From Gnetum montanum (Eukaryota > Streptophyta > Gnetopsida > Gnetales > Gnetaceae), in assembly GCA_015680685.1 (NCBI GenBank), contig MNCI01003375.1, positions 115,264 through 179,263 on the forward strand: a DNA stretch of 64,000 nucleotides, in the 5' to 3' direction. Positions within the stretch are counted from its first letter, which is position 1. Each line of letters starts with the position of its first letter. A program made the translations under genes and the position numbers. Below are positions 9,687 through 20,383 of the stretch, piece by piece. The notes below the pieces were generated by a model, which saw nothing but the letters and a program-made list of their open reading frames with translations, was not told where the DNA came from and ran no database searches.

Positions 9687-12600
9687 CTAATGCTGTTGCT
9701 GCTTTAGAGCTGCTGGTGGTGCCTGCTGTTGCTGGTTCGGAACTTCTGGTGGTGGCTGCTGTTCCTGCTGCTGCTGGCGCCTGAAGCAATGGAAAATTAC
9801 TGCTACAACTGAAACGCTTGCGGTGATGACGAAGATGCCCCACAAGTGTTGCAGGTCGAGCTGACTTCTTTTCCACGACCATTTGGTAAAATCTGCGCAC
9901 TTGTCGTCCTGTCCGAACCATGTGTTCCTTAGATCCTGCATCTTTTTGCTTTCCGACACTTTCAATACTGATTTCGAGATGTCCGACACAAGCGGCGATC
10001 CTTTTGGAAACCCCTAACGACCATTCAAAGTAGAAAATCAAATTTGAAGATCGATCGAGCAACAAAACTTGGACACGAGCATTCGAAGTAGTGAATGATT
10101 TTGCAGTAGGGAAAGGAACTTACGTAGGCAAAGCCTGAAGTTTTAACGACTGATCCGATTTGCTGGTACGATTGGCAGCTTAGCTTCTCGAGAACATTTT
10201 GTACAATGGTTTTTTCCTCGAATATACCTACGACCCCTCCATTTTTTATGCCCTTGTTCAATGCCTCCACGTATTGATCAATGCTACTAAATGGAACAAG
10301 TTGGCTTTTGCTTATGTTGAGCTCTTGCTCTAGATACTGGTCAGCGAAGGAGCCCTGGTGGTAGCCAATGTGATATCCCTTGCTTATGACGGAGTCGATA
10401 TTCTGAATGTCCACATTGATCTGATTGGACGTTAGAAGTGACGAAAGACTGGCGGTGTAACTGGATACGAGCACCATTACTGCGAACAGCCACACCATCA
10501 ACACCAAACGCGCGAAGCTGCTGTGGATCGTCTCTCCTGGAGAGTCAATGTAATAATTTATTCATTCAGACCTGTCAGGAATAGGAGCGAAGATGCTGAA
10601 TGTAAGTGTGCGTGACTTACGGTGTGTGAAAAATATTGCGGTGAAAGGGAACCTGCACACAGAAAGTCAAGATTATCCACCAAGGACGAAAATTTCGTTG
10701 GCAGTAGGCTGGAAGAAGTAAGGCGGATTTAAGTCAGGTTGACAAAAATTTGAATGTGGCAACGGATCGTTAAAGGAGGATCTATCACCGAATTGTAAAA
10801 GTACGAAGGGGAGAGTTCAAATACATTATACCATAAAATGGTGCTCCTTTCGCGGAATAGCCTGTTCCATCTTTGTTCCATGAGCCAGGTAATGAAAGCT
10901 GTTGTGATGAAGAGGGCAATGGTGGTGAGCCACATGTCTAACTTGAAGGGCTTCAGAAATATCAGCGCATTCGCATTGCCATCGTCTACCCTGCCTACCA
11001 GAATCGAACCAGCCTCCGTATAGGGCTGCGTGAAATCCACGTACTTGCTGCGATTCGCCAACACTGTGATAGTTCCAACTACAGCATCGTACGTCTGCAT
11101 ACGAATCACTTAATACGGGGGACTCCCACTGAGGCAAAAATGAGGAAAAAATTGCTCAATAAAAATAAAGATGATACTGTTTTTGGCTCAAAGTCAATGT
11201 CCGCAAAGTAAACGGTTAAAATTTATTACTAGCAGAATATGTCTTTATGAAAGAAAAAGAAGGCCCGTAAAGCTCACTCCGAGGTAGACATGGTAGACGA
11301 GGTCGTTGTAGTAGCCAGGATAAATGGTGCCATTGCCATGGGGAATATACTCGACGGGCAGATCGTAACCAAGGTTTCTGATGGCAGCTTCGAAGACTTG
11401 GATGCAGAACCCAGACGCGTTCCTATTGCTCTGATTGTAAGTGTCGAATTGCGGAAATCCAGGATCCCAGGAAAACCCAATCCTGAGCTTAGTTCTCCTA
11501 TTTGCTGGAATTTGCCACCCGCGCGGTGGCCCCTTGCGTCCTTTGGGCCACACAATCAACGAATCGTTGTAAGAAGACGACGACGACGACGACGACTGTT
11601 GGGCTTTCCACGAACCCACTACCGTGACGGTACCGTTTGCGACGTTGACGATGTCAAGAGCCTGCTTGATGGGTTCACCGTTGTCCTGGTTCAGCTGGAT
11701 GGGGCCGCTGACGCCCTCAAACTTGACTTTCATGACGCTCTCCTTCATTTGCTGGCCGCTCGGAAACACGTCCACGTCGAAGGTGTCGCCGCCGCTGGCG
11801 GCTGATTTGCGGGAAAACGTTAGATTTCCTGTGGCGAGGACGGTGTTGACGGCGCGAGCCACGGCCCAGGTGCAGTCGTAAGCGAGCAACGCGAAGATGT
11901 TGACGTTAGCGGCGCGGGAGTGCGGTTGGTGTTGCAGAAAGCGCGTCGTCCAGCGCGACGTGAAGCGCGACACGTGAGTGGCGCTGAGGTTGGGCAGGGC
12001 GGTGCGGACGCCCAGCACGGCCTGCATGGACGCCAGCGTGGCGGAGTCGAAGGAAGTGAGGAGGCTGGCGATGCCGTTGGACACGATCCACACGTAGTCG
12101 CTGTTAACCATGCCCAGACGGGCCGCCACTCGGAAGAGCTGCTTGGCCGATTCCGGGCGCACCGTGACGACGACCACGCGGGACGGCTGCAGCGTCAGGT
12201 TGCGCAGGATGGTTTCCATGTTGGAATCATTTGTGGGAGAAGGTGGCCCCGGCGCCGAGTAATTGAGACGGGCGTTGGCGTCACGGAGGGCGTCGGTGAG
12301 CGCGAGGATGGCACCCTGGCCGAAGTCGTCGTCGACGTAGAGCAGAGCGACGTTGTGCCACTCGAAATGGGCCACCACGTCTGCGATGGCCCGCATCTGC
12401 ACGGCGTCGCTGTAGGAGAGGCGCATCCAGAAAGGGAAGCGGGCCATGGACAGCCACGGGCTCGGCGCCGCGAATGTGAGCAGAGGCACGTGCGCCGCGT
12501 CCCCCAGCTTGCCGCGAACTCCGCCACCACCGACGTCTGCGGCCCTATTATGGCCACTGTGTTCTTGTTCCTCACTAGCTCCCGTGCTGATGCAGTTACA

Positions 12601-13034
12601 CACGCAGACGTGTACATTCAGCCACTGCTTATTCAACAAACTAAACTGCGAATAATGCCAAATGTAAAAGTAAAACAAATGCGGCTGAAGAAGGCGAAGC
12701 AACCTTGGAAGGCTCCGGTGACGGCGCTCTGGTTGGAGTTGCGAATGTCGACGGAGAAGAGTGTGGAGTTGAGCAGGGCAGGGTCGGCGTTGATGTCTTC
12801 CACTGCGATTTCGATGGCGGCCTTTGCCATGTTGCCGATGGTTGTGTCCAGAGCCAGCACTGCCCCTGCCGTTACCGTGCCGCCCTTCGACGACGACGAA
12901 GACGAAGACGCTGCTGCTGCCGCCAACAGTGCCGTTTGCAGCTGCAGAATCGTGGTCATCAACAGCCACAGCCACAGCCACCACCACCGCCGTAGAACAA
13001 AGGACATGTTTGCTCCTCCGAAGGCGTTCATCAT
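9687..13034 (-). CDS. GLR: Plant glutamate receptor-like channel (GLR), six exons, with one apparent frameshift
   Basis: Ligand-gated cation channel of the plasma membrane, related to animal ionotropic glutamate receptors; plant members act in amino-acid-evoked calcium signalling. Exons: 13034-12704, 12586-11278, 11094-10832, 10652-10621 (only 32 nt), 10536-10124, 10013-9687. All introns are GT-AG and 84-183 nt. The product is about 891 residues, normal for the family. Order: hydrophobic signal segment and serine run; periplasmic-type ligand domain (VAIIGPQTSVV, VPLLTFAAPSP); S1 (GFCIQVFEAAIRNLGY, then NRSKYVDFTQPY); M1 (MWLTTIALFITTAFITWLME); pore (ILWFPFTAIFFTHRE); M3 with SYTASLSSLL; S2 (VISKGYHIGYHQGSF to GFAYGFPKGSPLVSDISKSV); M4 (HLWGIFVITASVSVVAVIFH); a glutamine-rich tail. 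The first ATG in frame was chosen. One base is missing near 12511-12516, so it may be a sequencing error or a young pseudogene. The clade is not assigned. Confidence 0.93.
10621..10652 (-). other. GLR microexon 4 (32 nt) encoding the pore segment
   Basis: The exon lies between GTGTGCAG and GTAAGTCA and reads FPFTAIFFTH in the phase set by exon 3 (ending TTATG before GTATAA) and exon 5 (starting GAGAGACG). Joined, these give ILW-FPFTAIFFTH-RETIHSSFARLVLMVW, the expected pore-to-M3 passage, so the exon is well supported. Confidence 0.85.
11572..11597 (-). repeat. Coding trinucleotide repeat in GLR exon 2
   Basis: A run of CGA/TCG triplets encodes eight serines in a row at the linker between the ligand domain and S1. 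A second serine-coding run sits in exon 1 near 12885-12915. Such runs are prone to length change. Confidence 0.75.
12511..12516 (-). other. Apparent -1 frameshift in GLR exon 2
   Basis: Upstream the frame reads VAIIGPQTSVVAEF; downstream the family-consistent reading GKLGDAAHVPLLTFAAPSP lies in another frame. Exon 2 is 1309 nt, one base short of the length that keeps both splice phases in register. The site is in a very GC-rich run (TTCGCGGCAAGC on the minus strand), where base-calling errors are common. Confidence 0.8.
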
Positions 13035-13075
13035 CGCCTGTTACAAGGGGACATAATTTAGTATGAAATAGATGT

Positions 13076-13084
13076 GTATTTATA
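13076..13084 (-). promoter_or_regulatory. Probable TATA box of the GLR gene
   Basis: TATAAATAC on the minus strand lies 42-50 bases before the first ATG. With transcription starting about 30 bases on, the leader would be short (roughly 15-20 nt). Confidence 0.5.
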
Positions 13085-13088
13085 CAGA

Positions 13089-13175
13089 TACCGTACCAGA
13101 GGCGGACAATGCATTGAATGGTGGCAACTGGCAACGTACCGTACCAGAGAAGACAATGCATTGTTTGGTGGCAAC
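13089..13175. repeat. Duplicated 40-bp promoter segment upstream of GLR
   Basis: TACCGTACCAGAG...GACAATGCATTG...TGGTGGCAAC occurs at 13089-13128 and again at 13137-13175, 48 bases apart. The copies differ at only a few positions. They lie directly upstream of the TATA box and could hold a repeated binding site. Confidence 0.7.
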
Positions 13176-13186
13176 GGTTATTTCTA

Positions 13187-14160
13187 TTTTAATAGATTAG
13201 GGTAAGGTGCCTGTTATGTTGCGGCGAATTGCGACGTTGAACTTGTCAAAGCAGGGAAACGCAAACAGCAAGCAAGTTGCACTGACAAGGAAGCATCCAT
13301 TAATCATCGTCCATGCTACATTGCATAGCGTCGCTGCGGCTTGTGCTACGGCTTGTAAGTCAACACACTCTTGAAATGGATCGTGTGTATGGATGGATTG
13401 TTTGCGTGTAAGGCTTCCTCATCAGTTTTTTATTTCCCTGTATAATATCGATTAGAATTAAAATACTATGTCATTAATCATATTCATAAAATTTCCTCAT
13501 TCATAAAAGGAGAATTCCATACACCTTATGTTTCAATTTTGTTTATTGCTTTTTTAAAAAATTGTTCCTAATATTGAAGCTTGCGTTATTTTCGTTACTT
13601 TTAAACAAAAAGAAAAAAGACATAACTTCAAGTTTAGGTGGGACTTCAATATTAACTTTATTTAGAGATGTTTGTGACTTTGATTTCAATGACAAATTTA
13701 CTTATACAATGGGGAGTAACATGATCAAGAACAACCAATATTGAAGTTATGGACACAAACACAATCTTAACAATAGAATGAGAGATGTTGTTTATAAAAG
13801 TGAAATGTCTTAAAACCCTAAACAACTAATATAAATAAGTGTAGAGTTGGCTATGTAAGAGTGAGAGGTGTTAGGAAATTCTCAATATCCATTTTTATTT
13901 ATGTCATAAGATTCATTTTTCTTTGAGAGACTATTCATGAACTATGTCTAAAAGTATGATGAATGTGAAAATCCCATTCTTTGATAGGATGCATTAACAT
14001 ATATGCTTAAACATAAACCAACTTTTGGCTTATAAATACATAAGTTGTGATGGGTAGAAAACATAATTTTAGTTAGTTGTACCAAAAGTTTTATAGTATT
14101 ATTCCATGATTTATAGCAATCAACAACTTCTTGCAACGTATATTTGAGTTAGTTGTAAGA
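13187..14160. other. Upstream flank of GLR, no feature recognised
   Basis: AT-rich non-coding DNA without open frames of interest and without clear similarity to the transposons around it. Confidence 0.4.
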
Positions 14161-14165
14161 GTATT

Positions 14166-15008
14166 TGATGAGTGGCGAGGTACCCCTACACTCAACCATA
14201 CAAATACAAGCGTTACATGTGTGATCTGGTCGAACTCCACAGACTAAGTGCCTACACGCCTTATGGAACACTTAAGGTTAATCATTCGTTGTCTTTCCAG
14301 GCTTACTTGTAGTTGTCACGGTTGTATGGTTAAGTAAGTTTGAGGTATGTGATTTTTATAGTTTTTATCTTTTATCTCCTATGCTAATGAGGTGAAGGGT
14401 GAAGAGACTAATTGACTAACTTTAATTAACTAACTAAACCTTAATTAACCTAGCATCAGCATCCGTTCCCACTTACCATTCACACCTTGAACCAATGCAA
14501 CCTTGGTTACCTAACGCTATTTGTTGCTGGGATCACCTAGCGTAACGCATGTGCTCGAAGCGGTCGTATTGAATGCACTTAACTACGGGAGAAGGGTTGA
14601 GAGAGATTTAATTAGCTAATAAAGCATTTAAATGAAGAATAATAAATAATAGTAATGAAAGTCCTATTTAGCCTAATCCATGCACTGCAAGGTTTATCTA
14701 AGAAGTTCGTCTTTATTTCCGTACACAAACTTGTGTTCAGGTACAACATTTGCTCGAATAAAGATCCGTTCACTTTGGAGTTCCTACTGCGGGCACATGG
14801 AAATTATTCTATCTTTGGAGAGGTAAAACTGCTAGAGTTTCGCTACAGTCTAGGCCTAGAATTCAAAACAAGGGAGAGCCGCCTCTTATTTATAGACTTG
14901 GCGGTGCACTGTGATATCGCGTACGCGATATCATGGGGGATGCAATATCGTGGCGGATGCGATATCGCGTATGTGATGTTGCAGCTTATGCGATATCGCG
15001 TCCCATCA
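14166..15008 (-). repeat. 3' LTR of the 14-kb element
   Basis: Runs from TGATGAGTGG to CGTCCCATCA on the plus strand (843 bp). It has a TATA box (TATAAATAAGAGGC, 14894-14881) and a U3 array of GATATCGC words at 14911-15003, including two perfect GCGATATCGC palindromes at 14959 and 14990. Confidence 0.9.
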
Positions 15009-15020
15009 TACCCCCATGAC
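15009..15020 (-). other. Polypurine tract of the 14-kb element
   Basis: The minus strand reads GTCATGGGGGTA and abuts the LTR start TGATGGGACG. A CTCGAGGACAAG block precedes it, as in the other family members. Confidence 0.85.
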
Positions 15021-16989
15021 TGAATGAAAACTTGTCCTCGAGTTCCTTACAAAATATTGGGAAGGTATGGGATTATTGACTGAATGGAACTAATGGTGAA
15101 TGGGATGACATGTGAACGGATCATCATTACAAGACACAACAAAACTGGTGTTCACAACAACAAGAGTGAACACCTTATACATTTGATATCAGGCCATATT
15201 TGGCAGTTGAGAGAGGAGAGAAATTTTGCTGCTGCCAATGCCAAGATTGCGCATTTTGTTGTCCATCTGTAAGCGCGCCACCAATCTCGTTCCTTGCATA
15301 ATTGCTTTCAGCACTGCTCCATTCCAAGTGTTCCCTCTAGATCTAATCCATTGTTGCATGATTTCCATCTACACACACAACATAGTCATTATATTAGTAA
15401 GGGTAAATGAATCACAATGCAGTGGATACCTTGCTTCGGTGAAAGGTCCATTGGCTGAGTTGTGATATGGCTGATACAGGTCTAGAGATATAAGATTGGT
15501 GACTACCGAAGGTGTAGGGGTTAGGAAAAAATCGAAAAAATTTGGGTTCAAACCCCCATGACTAAGAGCGAACCTCCGATAGCGATAGAATGGAAGAAAA
15601 GAAAAGAAAAGGAACAAGGAAGATGGAGAAAAAGAGACAACTATAACGTCGGTGAAATGGATGTCAAGATGGAAATGAAGAAAAGAAAATGGATTGCAAA
15701 ACTGTTAGGGGAAATAATTTAACTGGTGCACCAAATAGGAATGTCAGTGGGTCCTCCCCAAAGCAGGCTTATGCCCTTAATGCCCTGACAAACCCACATT
15801 TAAAGAGTCCATAGGCCTTGGGAATGTTATTTGGAAAAAGAGTTAAAGTCTTAACCACAAGAATTTACCAAAAAGAAAACAATGCGTCAACCAAAATATA
15901 CACCAATGATACAATCAGCAATGAGGTGAATAATGGAGGAAGAATGATGGAAAGGAGAGAATGGAATGGAGTCTCAAGAAAAAGGTGATACACAACCCCT
16001 TGTGTGTTTCATGATTAATGTGACTTAGTAGATCCCATTCCAAGTCTGGCCTCAAACAAACCACCTCTAGTGACTTCGCATCAATGCATTTGGCTAATCC
16101 ATCCACTTGAATAACAAGAATGCTTTCACCCAAGAGCCACCATCATTTCAACGAAACGAATGAGGAGAGAATGGGAAGCGAGGAGGGCCTTAGTTAGAGG
16201 GAACATTTTTATTTTAGTTCCATAACCAGTGCTTGTTGCCCAAGGGATTATTTTGTCTGAGGGGTGTGCTTTGAATTCTCACTGTTTTTTTTTGTTTTAT
16301 GTGTTTATGCGTGAGAACCACACCATGCAAAGACTTCTTATTTTTATTTGCTCAGCTTCTCGATAATTGGGTAACATTGAAGCGGTAGGAAAACTCAAGA
16401 AGAAAACATCCAAGCACCCAAGAGAATGGCCAACACAAATGCACCAAGTTCCCTTGAAGTCACACCCTTTTCAAGCCTTGAGTCCTTCCTTAGTTTGAGA
16501 AGTACCCAGTCACCGATTCGTTATAGTTCTTATTATTGAGAAGGGGACTATATAGTTCCAAGCCAAGAGAGACCATAGACTTTTGTAGATGTATGGATGA
16601 AGTGGATGCATTGTCTGTCATATCAAAAGAAACATACCTTAGTATTAACATCATAACTTAGAGGTAAACACCAAATATTAGCAATCAATGGAAAACAGTT
16701 CATACCATCGTGAAGAACACTTATTGGGTGACAAACTTACAAGATGGATAAAACAGGCACACACACTCACACAAAGAAATGAAAAAGAATAAACAATGTT
16801 GTAAAACAAAAACAAGAAAAGTTAAAGAAATTTGTGAAACAAAAATGTGTAAAACAAAAACATGTAAAACAAAAACTTAAAAGAACTAAGGGCCTCCAAT
16901 GATCAGCATAAGTGGCTATCTCCCCCATGACTGAATTGAAAGGGAGAGATCCAAAATAATGAGCACTTATTTGAATTTCTTAGAAGTGT
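15021..16989 (-). other. 3' untranslated region of the 14-kb element
   Basis: About 2 kb of non-coding DNA built from blocks shared with the elements at 21, 27 and 58 kb. These include AGTGGGTCCTCCCCAAAGCA at 15746, AAGGGGTGTGCTTTGAATTC with GGGAACCACACCATGCAAAG near 16260, a run of TGTAAAACAAAAA units at 16830-16885, and a second polypurine-like TCCCCCATGACT at 16921. Their order is the same in each element. The function is unknown. Confidence 0.65.
15147..15174 (-). other. Conserved 3' UTR hairpin
   Basis: GGTGTTCAC (15147-15155) pairs perfectly with GTGAACACC (15166-15174) around a 10-nt loop. It is equivalent to the hairpins at 28, 22524 and 59046. Confidence 0.7.
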
Positions 16990-19900
16990 CTAACTTCTCC
17001 TGATTGATGTTCTTAGATTAAGGGGTGGAAGTCGACGATGCTCATACTCCAATGTATCTATGCCTTCGTTGTGGGTGTGAGTTCTTCCCCCAGTTTGTTC
17101 CATGCATGTTGATGGGTTGCTCTTTCGATTAGCTGTCAACCATGGGGTGTCCACTTGTTGTGTGGTTGCTACATATAGGCATCTTTGTATTAGAGTTTCT
17201 AGGGTACACTGGTTACATGCAGTAGATGCTGAGCATTCCTCCATGTCATCACCCTCTGAGTCACTGTATGTGATGCATGGAACTTTCTTCTTCTCGATCT
17301 TTCCATAAATATTTTCCTTAGATATTTCCAAGGAAAGATCACGAATCCCTAGGCATGCATCTACTGTACTCAGCCATGCCCTTCCCATTATAATTGGGAA
17401 GCCCCTGTTGTTAATGTTGACTTCTATCACCAAGAAATCAGCTAGGTATGACCAACCACACATGGTGGTAATGATTTCCTTCACCAATCCCAAGGGAATG
17501 GTGATGGATTGGTCAACCAGCTCTAGTTGAATATTGCTCTTCTTGAGTTGGGGTAGGTTCCAGGCTTGATACATTTCTCATGAGATTAAGTTGACTCCGA
17601 AACCTAAGTCAAGAAGAGCCTTATGTGGTTCATTCCCGACAACTTGGAGGTAGATTAAGGGACTTCCAGGGTCAGAGAGTTTTCTAGGAAGGTGGCCTAC
17701 CTTGATCCAGTCAGTAACAGTATGCATTAACATAACTATATGTGTTAAGCTCTGTTGTTTGACTGAAGGGAGCCCCGAAGCCTTGTATGTTGGAGGAGCG
17801 TGCATAGACTCAACTGCTTGTGGTCGTGAGAGCTTGTTTAGGCTTTTGGTTCTGAAGAAAGGTCTTCTCTTCTTGCGGTTGTCAGAACCAGCAGTGGGTT
17901 GAATGTCTACAACTCTAATAGCATTACGTTGCTATGGTTGAGTGGGGAGTTCCCCTTGCATTATTGGAGCAGGTGGTAGTGGAACTACCGATGTAAGAGA
18001 GGTGGATGGATTCAGAGGATGGTACATGTGTGGAGTGTCTCCTGTAGGAGAAGGAGTCCTAAAATACTCCTGAACCTGGTAGTGATGTTGTGGAGTTGTG
18101 TGACCCATAGAGTCACTTGGAGAAACTGGCTGCTGCACTTAATAACCATATGGGTCTGGTTGCCGGTAAGGGTATTGTTGTCTGGGCGGTGGCATCCCCC
18201 ATGACTATGGGTGTTGCAACTGCTGATGTTGCCTGATGGGTTGTGGTGGAGTTCCACTTGGATAGTACGTTAACGGTTGGTGGAACTATCTCGGGTTACC
18301 TTGGGGATAAGGTAACCTTCGGGGTGCTTGCTGTCTGTTAAGTCTTGGGTTAAGTGCATACATCCCAAACTCTTGTAGATGTGAGATGATTGGACAACAT
18401 CCCTTAGGATGTTCATATTGGCAGATCTCACATCCACCATCACTGTTTGTGTTCGAATCCACAACCTCATCGGAGATAGTTATTTCCCCTTGTCACATGC
18501 ATGGCCTGAATCTCTTCGATTTTTCTTATCAAAGTCACTACCTCGTTTCTCCTTAGACTCCTCTACAATTTTTAGGACAGTTTCAAGTCTAGAGTCTAAG
18601 GAATCCCGTAATTGATCCACCTTAGCCAACACTTCAGTTGTTAGAGTTTGAAGCGGCAAGGTTTTTCTATTCACCAACTCTTTGAGTGGTGACTCATCCT
18701 CTTCATTGTAGAATCTCACTCCCTTCTTTCGGAGGGAAGGATCACGGTTATATTCTTCCACACTCACTCTTTTTTGTAGCTGCCCTTATTCTTTGGCTAC
18801 TTGCTCCAACAATCGATGAATTTCATGGGATCTAAGCTCAGATAATCTCCCTTGGGCATAAGTCCCAAGGGTTCTCTTGGTTTTGTGTCTTAGCCCATCT
18901 ATGAAGTGGCGGAGTTGATCCCGTTGTGCGTAACAATGACCCGGGCAACAATGTAACAATGCATAGTATCGGTCCATGGTAGCATCCAAAGGTTCATGAG
19001 TACCCTGCTTCCATCCTTAGATTTTCTTACGTAAGCTAGACACTCTGGAGTACGTTTGATATTTATCGTTGAACAAGTCTAACATCGTACTCCATCTCCT
19101 AAAGGTTTCCGGCTCTAAGGACCGGTACCAACTCTTTGCTTCCTTTATGAGTGTCCTAGAAAACAACTTTAGTTTCTGCCACTCATTCTCTATGTTCTGC
19201 AAGGTGCAGGCATTGTGGAATGCCTGTAAATGATTTTGCGAATTAGCATTATATCCTCCTTCAAAGCATGGGATATTATTCATATCTAACCTTTTGATTT
19301 GAATATCTTTTTGATGCCTTATCGGTATTCTAATTGCCTCTATTATATCTAGCATACTTCAGGTGGCAAGTAGGGTTTCGTCATGATCATCTCTTTCATG
19401 ACGTCTATGATGTCTATGTTGTTCCCTACTTTCCCTTCGTTCGTGCCTTGATTCTCGTGAATGCCCTCATCCTCTCTCTTGACTCTCTCGTCGAGGTCTT
19501 TCATTTCGTTTACCCTTATCCTCACTGTTATGCTCTTGGTGGCTGTGCCCAGATGTGGAAGGAGAGGAGGAATGATGTGATGAAGGAGAAGAAGAAGGAG
19601 AACCATCGCCATGATGATGTTTCTTACCTTCTCTTCGGCTACTACGGCCCCGATCATGATGACGATCAGAATGCCTGTCCTTGTCATGTGTTGTTGTTCC
19701 CTCAGTGAATAGTTGGCATTCACGTGGATTAGAACCAGGGTTGTGTATCGTAGAGCGCAAGTTTTAATACCCCACCTCCTCACCATCATTAGGAGGGGGA
19801 ACATCATTCGATAGAGGACCTGTTATAACTGGTTCACCATCTCCAATTTCGCTTAGGATGTGCAGGCCCTTTGCTTTTCAACAATGTATGATGGCTCTCC

Positions 19901-20256
19901 TGCCGTGAGTCCCTTAAACGTTGTGTAGTTGTGGGATGATAATCCCTTATGTCTAAATCACCTACAATGTATTTAGCGTATAGTTGTGTCATGCTGATCT
20001 GTGGAAGAGCACGGAGGAGCATGTTTGGGACTGAATGATCTGGAGGTAACACTATGTTACCTTGTAAGTCTCTCCATCGTAGTTGTTCATCTTGATGGAG
20101 GATAAAGGTAAAATCTAGTATATAGTCATTGGGATGAGTATATACCACTCGGTATTGTTGAGGAATTAGCGGTTCGCGGTTATGTGTGTTAGACTGCCGA
20201 TTGTTTCTTGTATGATCCTTAGGTGGTGAATTGCTTTTGTTTGAAGAAGAAGACAT
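16990..20256 (-). pseudogene. gag-pro: gag-protease reading frame of the 14-kb element, broken
   Basis: Gag starts MSSSSNKSNSPPKD at 20256. A head region is followed by an Arg/His/Ser-rich segment (19467-19760), then the capsid-like retrotransposon Gag domain (19355-18790): CFEGGYNANSQNHLQAFHNA, WQKLKLFSRTLIKEAKSWY, DRYYALLHCCPGHC and FIDGLRHKTKRTLGTYAQGR. A coiled charged region and a zinc knuckle CEICQYEHPKGCC follow near 18430, then a Pro/His/Gln-rich stretch. The protease (17805-17290) has ALLDLGFGVNLIS as the catalytic loop (D-L-G as in Athila/Tat) and FPIIMGRAWLSTVDA. Several stops and frameshifts break the frame (for example at 19016, 18785 and 17577), so it is inactive as read. It ends after RTSIRRS. 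Confidence 0.85.
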
Positions 20257-20383
20257 TGTTAATTTATTTGGTGTGATGATTAACCATTATATAATTTTTT
20301 AATTTAATTAACCCTAAGGGTTCGTTTAAGCTCCCAATGATGTGGATAATTTTGTATCTTCTACTTAGTGCACAAACACTGAG

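Noticed and set aside
9562-10065. A 167-codon minus-strand frame overlapping the last GLR exon
   Set aside because: It is in the wrong phase relative to the spliced GLR frame and runs through intron 5. The correct exon reads GFPKGSPLV in another frame.
11290-11805. A 171-codon plus-strand open frame
   Set aside because: Another antisense shadow of GLR exon 2.
11920-13056. A 378-codon open frame on the plus strand opposite the GLR gene
   Set aside because: It is antisense to GC-rich GLR exons and crosses intron 1. Its Arg/Val/Glu-rich translation resembles no family. Long antisense frames are expected over GC-rich coding DNA.
14911-15003. CRISPR-like array of repeated GATATCGC words
   Set aside because: Spacing is irregular, there are no unique spacers of even length, and it sits inside a plant LTR promoter region.
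19334-19807. Open frames of 124 and 152 codons over the Arg/His/Ser-rich gag segment
   Set aside because: These are alternative-frame readings of low-complexity gag sequence. The frame giving Arg/His/Ser-rich protein (19467-19760) is collinear with the other Gags.
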